A stretch of 64,000 nt of DNA from Thioalkalivibrio sulfidiphilus HL-EbGr7 (lineage in GTDB: Bacteria; Pseudomonadota; Gammaproteobacteria; Ectothiorhodospirales; Ectothiorhodospiraceae), in NCBI RefSeq assembly GCF_000021985.1, contig NC_011901.1, positions 2,108,001 to 2,172,000 of the forward strand. The letters run 5' to 3'. Within the stretch, counting starts at the first letter, position 1. Each line of letters starts with the position of its first letter. The position numbers and the translations under genes are program-made. The notes under the pieces are model-generated. The model saw only the letters and a list, made by a program, of their open reading frames with translations, made no database searches and had not been told where the DNA came from. Of this stretch, positions 9,157 through 17,334 are shown one piece after another.

Positions 9157-9738
9157 ATGCTCAGGCGTATGAGCCAATACCGCACAATGTGCCGCGCCGG
9201 ATGGTGGACTCGGCTGCGCCTCTCTGGCATCCCGGTGCTCCAGTCTCTCCTGGTGTGCGCCCTTGCGCTCGGCACGCCCACATGGGCAGACCCGGATCTG
9301 CCCCCGGAGTTCTATCCCGAACATCATCAGGTGGATGCCCTGCTGGAGACAAATCCCCCGCCCCACGGGGTGATGTTCCTGATTCGCAATGAACGGGAGG
9401 ACGTCCTGGTGGAACTGCTGCCCCGGGCCCGCTACTACATCGAACGCCTGCAGGAGCGCCTGCCCGGCACCCACATGGCGGTGATCAGCTATGGCCCGGA
9501 ACTGGTCGCCCTGTCCCATGCCAAGCGCGCCGACTACCCTGGCCTGCAGGACGAGGCCGTGGCCCTGGCGGAGATGGACAACGTGGACCTGCACCTGTGC
9601 GGCGCCTTCGCCGCCGACGTCAACCTGGATGCGGGGGATTTTCCGCCCGAACTGGACGTGGTGCCGTCGAGCACGGCCACCTATCAGGACTACGAGGCCC
9701 TGGGCTACGAGACCATCGTGCTGCAACCTGCCTGGTAG
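9157..9738 (+). CDS. Exported DsrE-family protein
   Basis: Small DsrE/DsrF-fold protein of about 193 residues. The N-terminus is basic, then hydrophobic (GIPVLQSLLVCALALG), with a likely signal-peptidase site after PTWA, so it should be periplasmic. The mature part shows the fold's alternating strands (HGVMFLIRNE, HMAVISYGPE) and one conserved-looking cysteine in VDLHLCGA, the position that carries the reactive Cys in many DsrE-like proteins. Those proteins handle sulfur or persulfide transfer, mostly in the cytoplasm; an exported one is less common. I chose ATG 9157 because GGAG stands five bases upstream; GTG 9121 and ATG 9169 are alternatives. It stands alone between repeats. Confidence 0.72.
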   Translation: MLRRMSQYRTMCRAGWWTRLRLSGIPVLQSLLVCALALGTPTWADPDLPPEFYPEHHQVDALLETNPPPHGVMFLIRNEREDVLVELLPRARYYIERLQERLPGTHMAVISYGPELVALSHAKRADYPGLQDEAVALAEMDNVDLHLCGAFAADVNLDAGDFPPELDVVPSSTATYQDYEALGYETIVLQPAW

Positions 9739-9739
9739 C

Positions 9740-9816
9740 GTAGGAGCGGCGACCTCGCCGCGAAACGCCGTGGCCTCGACTGGCATGTCTGTTCGGCCCG
9801 AAGTCGGGCCTCCTAC
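9740..9816. repeat. GTAGGAG...CTCCTAC repeat with internal hairpins
   Basis: A GTAGGAGCGGCGACCTCGCC unit on the left and an inverted GGCCCGAAGTCGGGCCTCCTAC-like unit on the right, each a small hairpin. The outer GTAGGAG/CTCCTAC ends match those of the 26-base-arm hairpin inside the large element at 33215-33274. It sits directly after the DsrE-like stop. Confidence 0.75.
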
Positions 9817-9879
9817 AGTTCCAACCCAACACAGGAGAGGGGTCACCAAGACGGACAGCAATACCAGCAGATCACACCA

Positions 9880-10788
9880 TCATTGCACCTGAAATCCACT
9901 CGGCGGCGACAGCCTGGACCTGGTGTCATTGGGGTCCAGCAGGCTGGTATCCGACACCGTAAAGCCATCCAGCAACCACACAGTATCCTCGGCGTAGGCC
10001 GGGTTGGACCAGCCCATGATGTAGCCGGCCTGCCAGCCGTTGGGGCCGCTGGCCGGGGCACTGAAATTCTTGCCCGTGGTCTGGCCGATCAGGGTGAATT
10101 CCGATTCATCCTCCCAGCGCCGCCAGATGCGGGACTCGCCATCCATGCTCGTGGCGTCAGTGGACATCTTCGCGTACAACACCACCTGCATCCAGCGCCC
10201 CTGGTCCTCGGGAGAACGGATGAAGAAATCGTAATGAGAATGATGCCCGCCGTCCGGCTGCCCAGTCTCGTTCAGGCTGTAGGTAAAGCGGCTGCTGTCG
10301 GTCTGTCCCTGGCGCCAGAAATTCCACACGATGGTGGGGCCGTCGCCGTGCTGGGAATAGCCGTCCATCCACAGGGCGAAGAACTTATTGTTGGTGGGAC
10401 TGGTGTGCCCGTGACGGAAGTTGCTGGGTACCCGCAGCCAGTAGCGAATCCAGATCTCCGGGTAGGCGCGGCCCAGGCTGAAACGCTGTTCGGACCAGAA
10501 CTCGCCTGCCGGATAGAAGAAGGCCAGGGAATGGGCGCCCTCGATGGCCGACCAGTCGGCACCTTCGGGGCCGGCCACATCACGCAAACCGTTGCGCCAG
10601 ACCTCCCGGGGACTTGGATCCATGGTCACCACGGCGGTGCGGTTGTTACCCGCCCAGCGAAAGCCGTTGCCGTTGGGCGCGGACATATCGGCGGACTCGA
10701 AGGAATCCAGGAAGGTGATCTCGGCCTGAACAACACCTCCAAGCGACAGCAGACCGAGGACGAACAGGCTGGACAGAATGTGTTTCAT
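9880..10788 (-). CDS. Secreted protein, possibly a jelly-roll polysaccharide lyase/lectin fold
   Basis: 302-residue exported protein of unknown function. The signal peptide is clear (MKHILSSLFVLGLLSLGGVVQA, cleavage after VQA). The mature part is rich in aromatic residues and strands (EIWIRYWLRVPSNFRHG, KFFALWMDGY, PTIVWNFWRQG). That pattern resembles concanavalin-like jelly-roll lyases and lectins, with an initial F-x-DSFESADM segment typical of LamG-like secreted domains. I cannot name catalytic residues. It lies 18 bases downstream of a fibronectin-III lipoprotein gene on the same strand, so the two probably form an operon acting at the cell surface or on extracellular polysaccharide. Confidence 0.72.
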   Translation of the reverse strand: MKHILSSLFVLGLLSLGGVVQAEITFLDSFESADMSAPNGNGFRWAGNNRTAVVTMDPSPREVWRNGLRDVAGPEGADWSAIEGAHSLAFFYPAGEFWSEQRFSLGRAYPEIWIRYWLRVPSNFRHGHTSPTNNKFFALWMDGYSQHGDGPTIVWNFWRQGQTDSSRFTYSLNETGQPDGGHHSHYDFFIRSPEDQGRWMQVVLYAKMSTDATSMDGESRIWRRWEDESEFTLIGQTTGKNFSAPASGPNGWQAGYIMGWSNPAYAEDTVWLLDGFTVSDTSLLDPNDTRSRLSPPSGFQVQ

Positions 10789-10806
10789 GGGGTCGCTCCC
10801 TGCGGT

Positions 10807-11163
10807 TCAAAGCCGGTGGGCCAGGGCCTGGGTCTTCATGCCCTCGGTCCCGTCCGTCTCCATGGCGCTGATGCGGAAATAGTAGCTGCCCGTGGGCAGC
10901 TCCAGTTCATGGGTGGTGGTCTCCTGCCCCTCGATCTCCACCACGTGGGGCAGGTGATCCGCTGTCGAGCCGTAGTAAAGCCGGTAACCCGTGATGTCCG
11001 AGAGCGCCACCGCGCTGCCGTCCGCCCGGTGGGTCGGCGCCACCCAGGTCAGGGTCACCGTCGCGGTGCCAACGACCGACTCCCCTCCCCCACCCCCGAC
11101 ACAGCCGCCGAGACTCGATGTCAGCAACACCAACGCCGCGATCCTTGGAATTCGCCACTCCAT
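10807..11163 (-). CDS. Small fibronectin type III lipoprotein
   Basis: 118-residue lipoprotein. The signal peptide ends in lipobox LGGC (Cys21), followed by a glycine-rich linker. One fibronectin-III domain fills the rest (VTLTWVAPTH, ITGYRLYYGS, and SYYFRISAMETDGTEG), with the Trp and Tyr core residues of the fold. It is probably a surface adhesion or carbohydrate-associated accessory protein. It is first in a two-gene unit with the secreted jelly-roll-like protein downstream. Whether it reaches the outer surface cannot be judged from sequence. Confidence 0.82.
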   Translation of the reverse strand: MEWRIPRIAALVLLTSSLGGCVGGGGGESVVGTATVTLTWVAPTHRADGSAVALSDITGYRLYYGSTADHLPHVVEIEGQETTTHELELPTGSYYFRISAMETDGTEGMKTQALAHRL

Positions 11164-11399
11164 GGAATGCCTCCCTGAGATGATGACTCAGGCGATGCTG
11201 CCGGTAGCATCAGGGGCATTCCGTGACGAATGCCAAAGTATCCAGGGTTTCGATGACTCACGCTGGACACGCGGCCGAACAGAACGGATAGGCGGATCCT
11301 AAAGAGGGAAGTGACAATCACTTCGCAGCTCTCAATTCACCCTTCGTACCTCTTGGCCTGTCATCAAACCGCCACATGACATCCCTATGATGGCGGTCC
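11164..11399. other. Divergent intergenic region with hairpins and a degenerate repeat
   Basis: No gene is supported. A hairpin with 7-bp arms (GGCATTC/GAATGCC, about 11214-11233) and a degenerate CACTTCG/AATTCACC repeat (about 11310-11362) lie between the divergent lipoprotein and glycosyltransferase genes. Promoters for both should be here, but no convincing consensus elements are visible. Confidence 0.5.
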
Positions 11400-12611
11400 A
11401 TGGGTGAATCCTTGAAGATCCTGATGATCAGCGATGTGTACTTTCCGCGCATCAACGGGGTCTCCACCTCCATCGCCACCTTCAAGCGGGAACTGGAAAC
11501 CCTGGGCCATCGGGTCACCCTGATCGCCCCGGCCTACCCGGCCGGCACCACGGATGACGAGCACGACATCATCCGCATCCCGTCGCGCTACCTGTTCCTG
11601 GACCCGGAAGACCGGATGATGAAGCGCGGCGCCATCCGCCGTCTGCTGCCGCAGCTGCGCGAGACCGGCTACGATCTGCTGCACATCCAGACCCCCTTCA
11701 TCGCCCACTACCAGGGCCTGTGGCTGGCACGCAAGCTCGGCATCCCGCGCATCGAGTCCTACCACACCTATTTCCAGGAATACCTGTTCCATTACTTCCC
11801 GCTGCTGCCCGACGGGGTGATGCGCGCCATCGCCCGCAGCTTCTCCCGCAGCCAGTGCAATGCCATAGACGCCATCGTGGTGCCCTCGGTGGCCATGTCC
11901 GAGGTGCTCGGCCGCTACGGCGTGAAGACCCATCGCGAGATCGTGCCCACGGGCATTGAGCTGGAGGATTTCAATCACGGCGACGGCGCCGCCTTCCGGG
12001 CAAAACTGGGCATCCCGTCCGAGACGCCGGTGCTGGTGCACGTGGGGCGCATCGCCTTTGAAAAGAACATCGACTTCCTGCTGCGGGTGATGGCGCGGGT
12101 GCGCCAGGTCTTGCCCGAGGCGCAGATGATCGTCGCCGGCGAGGGACCCGCCCTGTCCCATGTGAAACACCTGGCGCGCAAGCTGGGGCTGGCCCGGGCG
12201 GTGCACTTCGTGGGTTACCTGGACCGGCGCAATGCCCTCCTGGACTGCTACCGGGCCGGGGATGCCTTCCTGTTCGCCTCGCGCACCGAGACCCAGGGGC
12301 TGGTGTTGCTGGAGTCCATGGCCCTGGGGGTACCGGTGGTGTCCACGGCGGTCATGGGCACCCGGGACATCGTGGAACCCGAACTGGGCGCGGTGCTGTG
12401 CCCGGAGGACGAGGCCGGTTTCGCCGACCGGACGGTGGCCCTGCTCAACGATGGTGAACGCCGACACAACCTGGGCGTGCAGGCCCGGCACTTCGCCGAA
12501 GGCTGGTCGGCACCCGCCATGGCCGAGAAGATGCAGGCGCTGTATCGGCGCGTACTGAAACAGGCCTCACGGGAGGGCTCCGCCTTGACCGCCAACAGCA
12601 GGTCTATATAA
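11400..12611 (+). CDS. GT4-family glycosyltransferase
   Basis: Cytoplasmic retaining GT-B glycosyltransferase of 403 residues. The N-terminal Rossmann lobe starts LKILMISDVYFPRINGVSTS, with the glycine-rich acceptor loop (INGV) seen in mannosyl- and glucosyl-diacylglycerol synthases and in PimB-like enzymes. The C-terminal donor lobe has VHVGRIAFEKNIDFLL, IVAGEGP and the E-x7-E motif in TETQGLVLLESMALG. Donor and acceptor sugars cannot be read from the sequence. The closest general resemblance is to glycolipid or capsule mannosyltransferases. The mgtE promoter overlaps its 3' end. Confidence 0.9.
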   Translation: MGESLKILMISDVYFPRINGVSTSIATFKRELETLGHRVTLIAPAYPAGTTDDEHDIIRIPSRYLFLDPEDRMMKRGAIRRLLPQLRETGYDLLHIQTPFIAHYQGLWLARKLGIPRIESYHTYFQEYLFHYFPLLPDGVMRAIARSFSRSQCNAIDAIVVPSVAMSEVLGRYGVKTHREIVPTGIELEDFNHGDGAAFRAKLGIPSETPVLVHVGRIAFEKNIDFLLRVMARVRQVLPEAQMIVAGEGPALSHVKHLARKLGLARAVHFVGYLDRRNALLDCYRAGDAFLFASRTETQGLVLLESMALGVPVVSTAVMGTRDIVEPELGAVLCPEDEAGFADRTVALLNDGERRHNLGVQARHFAEGWSAPAMAEKMQALYRRVLKQASREGSALTANSRSI

Positions 12612-12612
12612 T
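12585..12612 (+). promoter_or_regulatory. Consensus sigma-70 promoter for the mgtE pair
   Basis: A -35 box TTGACC (12585-12590) and a perfect -10 box TATAAT (12607-12612) are separated by 16 bases, overlapping the end of the glycosyltransferase gene. Transcription should begin near 12619, which gives a leader of about 287 bases before mgtE. This is the best promoter match I see in the window. Confidence 0.75.
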
Positions 12613-12618
12613 CGGCGA

Positions 12619-12905
12619 TGTCCCAAACGAGAGGTCACGTTACCTTGGAAAGTTCCAGTTGTACCTTAACTGACACCACCCAGCGGTAAGGCCCGCCTCC
12701 CCTCTCGGACACCCAGGCCCCTTCCCGCTGGCAAGCAGACTGGCGGGAACGAAGCACCTGGCGCGCATGCCCTCCCGGGCGCGCATTTTCCTTCGTTTCC
12801 AGTGATCAATTCCGACCGGAACCGGTTGACGACGTCCCCTGGGATGCGTTCCGGTCCCGGTGTCCGCCATGGCTGATGCGCCGGGCGGCCTGCACAGGAT
12901 CGGGC
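12619..12905 (+). promoter_or_regulatory. Long structured 5' leader of mgtE, candidate regulatory RNA
   Basis: No gene is visible in this stretch. A 7-bp closing stem (12628-12634 with 12701-12707) encloses an inner TTACC/GGTAA stem (12640-12644 with 12685-12689). A second 7-bp hairpin (12722-12728 with 12743-12749) follows. A GC-rich hairpin (12761-12766 with 12779-12784) is followed by an AUUUUCCUU tract and could terminate transcription. The layout is aptamer-like domain, then terminator, then Mg2+ channel gene, which suggests a cation-responsive leader. I do not recognise the M-box or yybP-ykoY consensus in it. Confidence 0.45.
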
Positions 12906-14270
12906 ATGGAAACCGAATTCGAGCACTACCTGATCGAGATCCGCGAGCTCCTCGAGCGCGAGGACTGGCCGCGCCTGCGGGAGGTGCTCGACCTGATGCG
13001 CATCCAGGACATCGCGCATGCGCTGATGGAACTGGAGGACGAACAGATCCCCCGGGTCTTCGCCGCCCTGCCCCGGGGCCGCAAGGTGGACGTGTTCTCC
13101 TACCTGGACCCCCACTACCAGTACCCGCTGCTCGCCCACGTCTCCGGCGCCGAGGCCCGGCATCTGCTCTCGGAGATGCTGCCGGACGACCTCACCGCGC
13201 TGCTGGAAGACCTGCCGCCGGAAGAAGTCCGGCGCCTGCTGCGGCTGCTGCCCTTCAGGGCCATCCGCCGCGCCCTGACCCTGCTGGGCTATCCCGAAAG
13301 CAGCGTCGGCCGCCTGATGACCACCGAGTTCGTGGCCGTGCGTCCGGACTGGACCATCACCGACAGCCTGGCCCACATCCGCGAGCACAGCGAGCGGGGC
13401 GAGACGGTCAACGTGATCTTCGTCATCGACGAGGATCGCCACCTGCTGCACGCCCTGCCGCTGAAGCGTTTCGTGCTGGGCCGTCCCACCGACCCGGTGG
13501 AAAAGCTGCCTGCCGGCCCCGTGGTGTCCATCAATGCCCAGGCGGACCAGGCCGAGGCGGTGCGCCTGATCCAGCATTACGACCTGGAAGTGCTGCCGGT
13601 GGTGGACGAGGAGAACGTGCTGCTCGGCATCATCACCGTGGACGACGTGATGGACGTGGTGGAGGAAGAGACCACCGAGGACTTCCACAAGATGGGTTCC
13701 GTGGGCGCGCTCAACCTGAGCCTGCGCGACGCGGGATTTCCCCTGCTGTATCGCAAGCGCATCGGCTGGCTGCTGGTGCTGGTGGCACTCAACCTAGTGG
13801 GCGGCACCATCATCGCCGGTTACGAGGAGGCCATCGAGGCCCTGGTGGTGCTGGTGTTCTTTCTGCCGCTGATCATCGCCAGCGGCGGCAACGCGGGCGC
13901 CCAGTCCTCCACCCTGATGGTGCGCGCCCTGGCCACCGGCGACGTGGAGGCCAAGGACTGGCTGAAACTCTGGGGCCGGGAGCTGTTCGTCTCCGCCGCC
14001 CTGGGCCTGACCATGGGTGTTGCCGTCTCGGCCCTGGGCCTGTGGCGCGGCGGACCCGAGGTGGCCATGCTGGTGGCCATCGCCATGACCCTGGTGGTGG
14101 CCATGGGCAGCCTGGTGGGCATGATGCTGCCCTTCATCCTGGATCGCCTGCGCATGGACCCGGCCACCGCCAGCGTGCCCCTGGTGACCTCCGCCGCAGA
14201 CATCGCCGGGATCCTGATCTACTTCTCCCTGGCCGTGGCCCTGCTCAACCTGCCCACGGGCGGACTCTGA
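12906..14270 (+). CDS. mgtE: MgtE magnesium channel, first copy
   Basis: Dimeric Mg2+ channel of 454 residues. A helical acidic N domain (about 1-130) precedes two CBS domains (about 135-260) that sense Mg2+ in known MgtE. A C-terminal membrane domain of five helices carries the family signature ASGGNAGAQSSTLMVRA and the pore-lining TSAADIAGILIYF. ATG 12906 has AGGA upstream; the in-frame ATG at 12876 lacks a ribosome site. A paralogue follows 13 bases downstream, so the two are co-transcribed from the consensus promoter at 12585. Confidence 0.96.
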   Translation: METEFEHYLIEIRELLEREDWPRLREVLDLMRIQDIAHALMELEDEQIPRVFAALPRGRKVDVFSYLDPHYQYPLLAHVSGAEARHLLSEMLPDDLTALLEDLPPEEVRRLLRLLPFRAIRRALTLLGYPESSVGRLMTTEFVAVRPDWTITDSLAHIREHSERGETVNVIFVIDEDRHLLHALPLKRFVLGRPTDPVEKLPAGPVVSINAQADQAEAVRLIQHYDLEVLPVVDEENVLLGIITVDDVMDVVEEETTEDFHKMGSVGALNLSLRDAGFPLLYRKRIGWLLVLVALNLVGGTIIAGYEEAIEALVVLVFFLPLIIASGGNAGAQSSTLMVRALATGDVEAKDWLKLWGRELFVSAALGLTMGVAVSALGLWRGGPEVAMLVAIAMTLVVAMGSLVGMMLPFILDRLRMDPATASVPLVTSAADIAGILIYFSLAVALLNLPTGGL

Positions 14271-14283
14271 CGAAGCCGATTTC

Positions 14284-15627
14284 ATGAGCGAAACCGATGT
14301 CATCGAGAACCTGCCGGAACTGATCGCCACCCGCGACTGGGATGCCCTGCGTGGCATCCTGGGGCAACTGGCCGACCAGGACATCGCCCGCGCCACCCCG
14401 GATCTCGCCCCACAGGACCGTGAACGCCTGTTCGCCCACCTGCTGAGCCCCGAGCGGGCCTCCAACGTATTCTCCTACCTGAGCACCGAGCAGCAGACCG
14501 AGGTGCTCGACGCCCTGGAGGACGAGGACAAGGCGCGGCTGATCGGCGAGCTGCATTACGACGATGCCGCGGCCCTGCTGGACGAGCTGCCGGACGAGCA
14601 CACCGAGCTGCTCATGGAGATGCTCCCGGTGGAGGACCAGCAGGTCCTGCAGGCCCTGCTCACCTACCCCGAGGACAGCGCCGGCCGCTTGATGAACCCG
14701 GAGTTCATCACCGTGCGCCCCGACTGGAGCGTGGGCCAGGCCCTGGATCACGTGCGCGAGCAGCATGACGTGGGCGAGAACGTGAACATGGTGTTCGTCA
14801 CCAGCGCGCAGGGGCAGGTGCTGGGCACCCTGCGTCTGCGCGACCTGCTGCTGGCACGTCCGAGCACCAAGGTCCACGACATCGGCCATGGGGACGTGAT
14901 CAGCATCGGCACCGACGAGGACCAGGAAGAGGCGGCGCGCGTCATCCGCCACTACGACCTGGAGGTGCTGCCCGTGGTCGATGACCAGGGCGTGATGCGC
15001 GGCATCATCACCCTGGACGACATCCTGGACGTGGTGGAGGAAGAGACCACGGAGGACTTTCAGAAGATGGGTTCCGTGGGCGTGGTGGGCCTGAGCCTGA
15101 AGGAGGCCAGTGCGAGCCTGCTCTATCGCAAGCGCATCGGCTGGCTGGTGATCCTGGTGGTGGTGAACATCTTCAGCGGCATGGCCATCGCCCTGTTCGA
15201 GGCGGCCATCGAGACCGTGGTGGCCCTGGTGTTCTTCCTGCCCCTGGTCATCGCCAGCGGCGGCAACGCCGGCGCCCAGTCATCGACGCTCATGGTGCGC
15301 GCCCTGGCCACCGGCGACGTGCAGACCCGGGACTGGCTCAAGCTCTGGGGCAAGGAACTGCTGGTCTCCGCGGCCCTGGGCGCCACCATGGGCCTGGCGG
15401 TGTGGGGTGCCGGCATCTGGCTGGGCGGCGTGGACGTGGGCCTGGCGGTGGCCATCTCCATGGTGCTGGTGGTGGTCATGGCCAGCATGTTCGGCATGGT
15501 GCTGCCCTTCGCCCTCAACCGCTTCGGCCTGGACCCGGCATCGGCCAGCGCGCCGCTGATCACCTCCGTGGCGGACGTGTTCGGCATCCTGATCTATTTT
15601 TCGGTGGCAACGGCGGTGCTTTTGTAG
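14284..15627 (+). CDS. mgtE: MgtE magnesium channel, second copy
   Basis: 447-residue paralogue of the preceding gene with the same N, CBS-CBS and five-helix architecture. Blocks such as EEETTEDF-KMGSVG, LLYRKRIGWL and SGGNAGAQSSTLMVRALATGDV are nearly identical between copies, showing a tandem duplication. The N domain has diverged most. MgtE normally forms homodimers; two co-expressed paralogues could form heterodimers or differ in Mg2+ threshold (inference). A complex repeat begins four bases after its stop. Confidence 0.96.
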   Translation: MSETDVIENLPELIATRDWDALRGILGQLADQDIARATPDLAPQDRERLFAHLLSPERASNVFSYLSTEQQTEVLDALEDEDKARLIGELHYDDAAALLDELPDEHTELLMEMLPVEDQQVLQALLTYPEDSAGRLMNPEFITVRPDWSVGQALDHVREQHDVGENVNMVFVTSAQGQVLGTLRLRDLLLARPSTKVHDIGHGDVISIGTDEDQEEAARVIRHYDLEVLPVVDDQGVMRGIITLDDILDVVEEETTEDFQKMGSVGVVGLSLKEASASLLYRKRIGWLVILVVVNIFSGMAIALFEAAIETVVALVFFLPLVIASGGNAGAQSSTLMVRALATGDVQTRDWLKLWGKELLVSAALGATMGLAVWGAGIWLGGVDVGLAVAISMVLVVVMASMFGMVLPFALNRFGLDPASASAPLITSVADVFGILIYFSVATAVLL

Positions 15628-15631
15628 GGAC

Positions 15632-15844
15632 GAAGTGTGAATTGGGAAGTGGGAAAGAAACCACCCTCACCCCAACCCTCTATTCCGGGCGTCCTGCCCT
15701 TCACCCTTCGTGCCAGCCTGTCGGCTGTTCAAATCCGCTCCGTGCGGATTTGTCCCTGAGGGAGAGGGAACAGGTTTTACTTCGCACTTCCCAATTCCCA
15801 CTTCCAACTTCCTTTCCCACTTCCAAATTCCCACTTCCTACTTC
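15632..15844. repeat. Composite repeat: CACTTCC heptamers around a REP-type core
   Basis: GAAGTG units on the left and a longer series of CACTTCC units on the right (15779-15844) bracket a GC-rich core that begins CCACCCTCACCCCAACCCTC, like the core at 5747. It also includes an AAATCCGC/GCGGATTT hairpin near 15727-15749. The right end supplies the rarA stop codon. Confidence 0.85.
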
Positions 15845-17181
15845 TTTTTTCCTGCTTCCTCGTCCCGGCGGCGCAACTCCTCCAGCTTCTCCGCGATGCG
15901 GATCTCCAGCCCCCGGTTCACGGGCCGGTAGTAGTGCCGCTCACCCATCTCATCGGGGAAATAGCGCTCACCGGCGGCGTAGCCATCCTGCTCGTCGTGG
16001 GCGTAGCGGTAGCCCTTGCCGTAGTCCAGGGACTTCATGAGCTTGGTGGGCGCGTTGCGCAGGTGCATCGGCACCTCCAGGGTGCCCGTCTCGCGCACCT
16101 CGGCCATGGCCTGGTTGTAGGCCATGTACACGGCGTTGCTCTTGGGCGCGCAGGCCAGGTAGACCACCGCCTGCGCCAGGGCCAGCTCCCCTTCCGGCGA
16201 GCCCAGACGCTCGTACACGTCCCAGGCCTCCAGGGCCAGGGTCAGACCCCGGGGGTCGGCGTTGCCGATGTCCTCGCTGGCCATGCGCACGATGCGCCGG
16301 GACAGATACACCAGATCGCAGCCGCCGTCGATCATGCGGCACAGCCAGTACAAGGCGGCGTCCGGATTGGAGCCGCGCACGGACTTGTGCAGGGCGGAGA
16401 TCTGGTCGTAGAACAGTTCGCCGCCCTTGTCGAAGCGGCGCAGGCCCTGGCTGGTGACCTCGTCCAGGGTCGCCTCGGTGATCTCGGCGCCTTGCGGCCC
16501 CTCCTGCGCCAGGTCGGCGGCGATCTCGAGCAGATTGAGCGCCCGGCGCGCGTCGCCGTCGGCGGCCCTGGCCAGCCGGTCACGCAACTCGTCCGCCATG
16601 TGCAGATGACGACCACCCAGGCCCCGTTCCTCGTCCGCCAGGGCCCGGTCGATGATGGCGCGGATGTCGCCGTCCGTGAGCGCCTTGAGCACGTAGGTGC
16701 GCACCCGGGACAGCAGCGCGTTGTTGAGCTCGAAGGACGGGTTTTCCGTGGTGGCGCCCACGAAGGCGATGGTGCCGTCCTCCACGTGGGGCAGGAAGGC
16801 ATCCTGCTGGGACTTGTTGAAGCGGTGCACCTCGTCCACGAACAGCACCGTGGGCTTGCCGTGCATGCGCCGGTATTCCCGGGCCTGCTCGACGGCGGCG
16901 CGGATGTCCTTCACCCCGGAGAGCACGGCGGACAGGGTCAGGAACTGGGCGCCGCAGTAGTGGGCGATCATGCGCGCCAGGGTGGTCTTGCCGGTGCCCG
17001 GCGGCCCCCAGAACAGCATGGAGTGCAGGCGGTCCTCTTCGATGGCCCGGCGCAGCGGCTTGCCCGGCGCCAGCAGGTGCGACTGACCCGCGTACTCGTC
17101 CAGATTTCGCGGCCGCATCCTGTCCGCCAGGGGGCGGCCGGTCTCGTTTACAGGTGAGGCATCAAAAAGGTCGTCGGTCAC
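15838..17181 (-). CDS. rarA: Replication-associated recombination protein A
   Basis: Cytoplasmic AAA+ ATPase of 447 residues (RarA/MgsA, WRNIP1 family) acting at stalled replication forks with RecA and SSB. The AAA core has Walker [10 protein letters not shown], Walker [11 protein letters not shown] and sensor 1 [12 protein letters not shown]. The C-terminal MgsA tetramerisation region ends with [22 protein letters not shown] start (17181). It is third in an ftsK-lolA-rarA series, the same order seen in many gammaproteobacteria. Its stop codon falls in the downstream heptamer repeat. Confidence 0.96.
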   Translation of the reverse strand: MTDDLFDASPVNETGRPLADRMRPRNLDEYAGQSHLLAPGKPLRRAIEEDRLHSMLFWGPPGTGKTTLARMIAHYCGAQFLTLSAVLSGVKDIRAAVEQAREYRRMHGKPTVLFVDEVHRFNKSQQDAFLPHVEDGTIAFVGATTENPSFELNNALLSRVRTYVLKALTDGDIRAIIDRALADEERGLGGRHLHMADELRDRLARAADGDARRALNLLEIAADLAQEGPQGAEITEATLDEVTSQGLRRFDKGGELFYDQISALHKSVRGSNPDAALYWLCRMIDGGCDLVYLSRRIVRMASEDIGNADPRGLTLALEAWDVYERLGSPEGELALAQAVVYLACAPKSNAVYMAYNQAMAEVRETGTLEVPMHLRNAPTKLMKSLDYGKGYRYAHDEQDGYAAGERYFPDEMGERHYYRPVNRGLEIRIAEKLEELRRRDEEAGKKK

Positions 17182-17206
17182 GGATTCGTGTGCTTATCCA
17201 GTGTTG

Positions 17207-17298
17207 AAAAGCGGACCGCCAAGGTCGCTAAGGGATGCGCAAAGGTCGCAAAGTTGAAAAAACGTGTAGTGATCCTAGCGCCCTTCGCGGTTCGCTTC
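17207..17298. repeat. CGCAAAG-family inverted repeat
   Basis: AAAAGCGGACCGCCAAGGTCGC on the left faces a CCCTTCGCGGTTCGCTT-type arm on the right, with GCGCAAAGGTCGCAAAG units between. It matches elements at 26961-27080 and 40003-40193. It lies between lolA and rarA. Confidence 0.75.
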
Positions 17299-17302
17299 TC
17301 CG

Positions 17303-17334
17303 ACTTCCCACTTCTCAATTCACACTTCTCAATG
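17303..17334. repeat. CACTTCC-type heptamer block at the lolA stop
   Basis: About four units related to CACTTCC run up to and include the stop codon of lolA, which lies on the minus strand. It adjoins the CGCAAAG-family element. Confidence 0.8.

Noticed and set aside
12619-12905. Known M-box Mg2+ riboswitch
   Set aside because: The conserved M-box and yybP-ykoY core sequences are not visible, so only an uncharacterised leader is claimed.
15720-15750. tRNA-like TTCAAATCC segment
   Set aside because: It is part of an AAATCCGC/GCGGATTT hairpin within a repeat; no cloverleaf or anticodon arm can be drawn.
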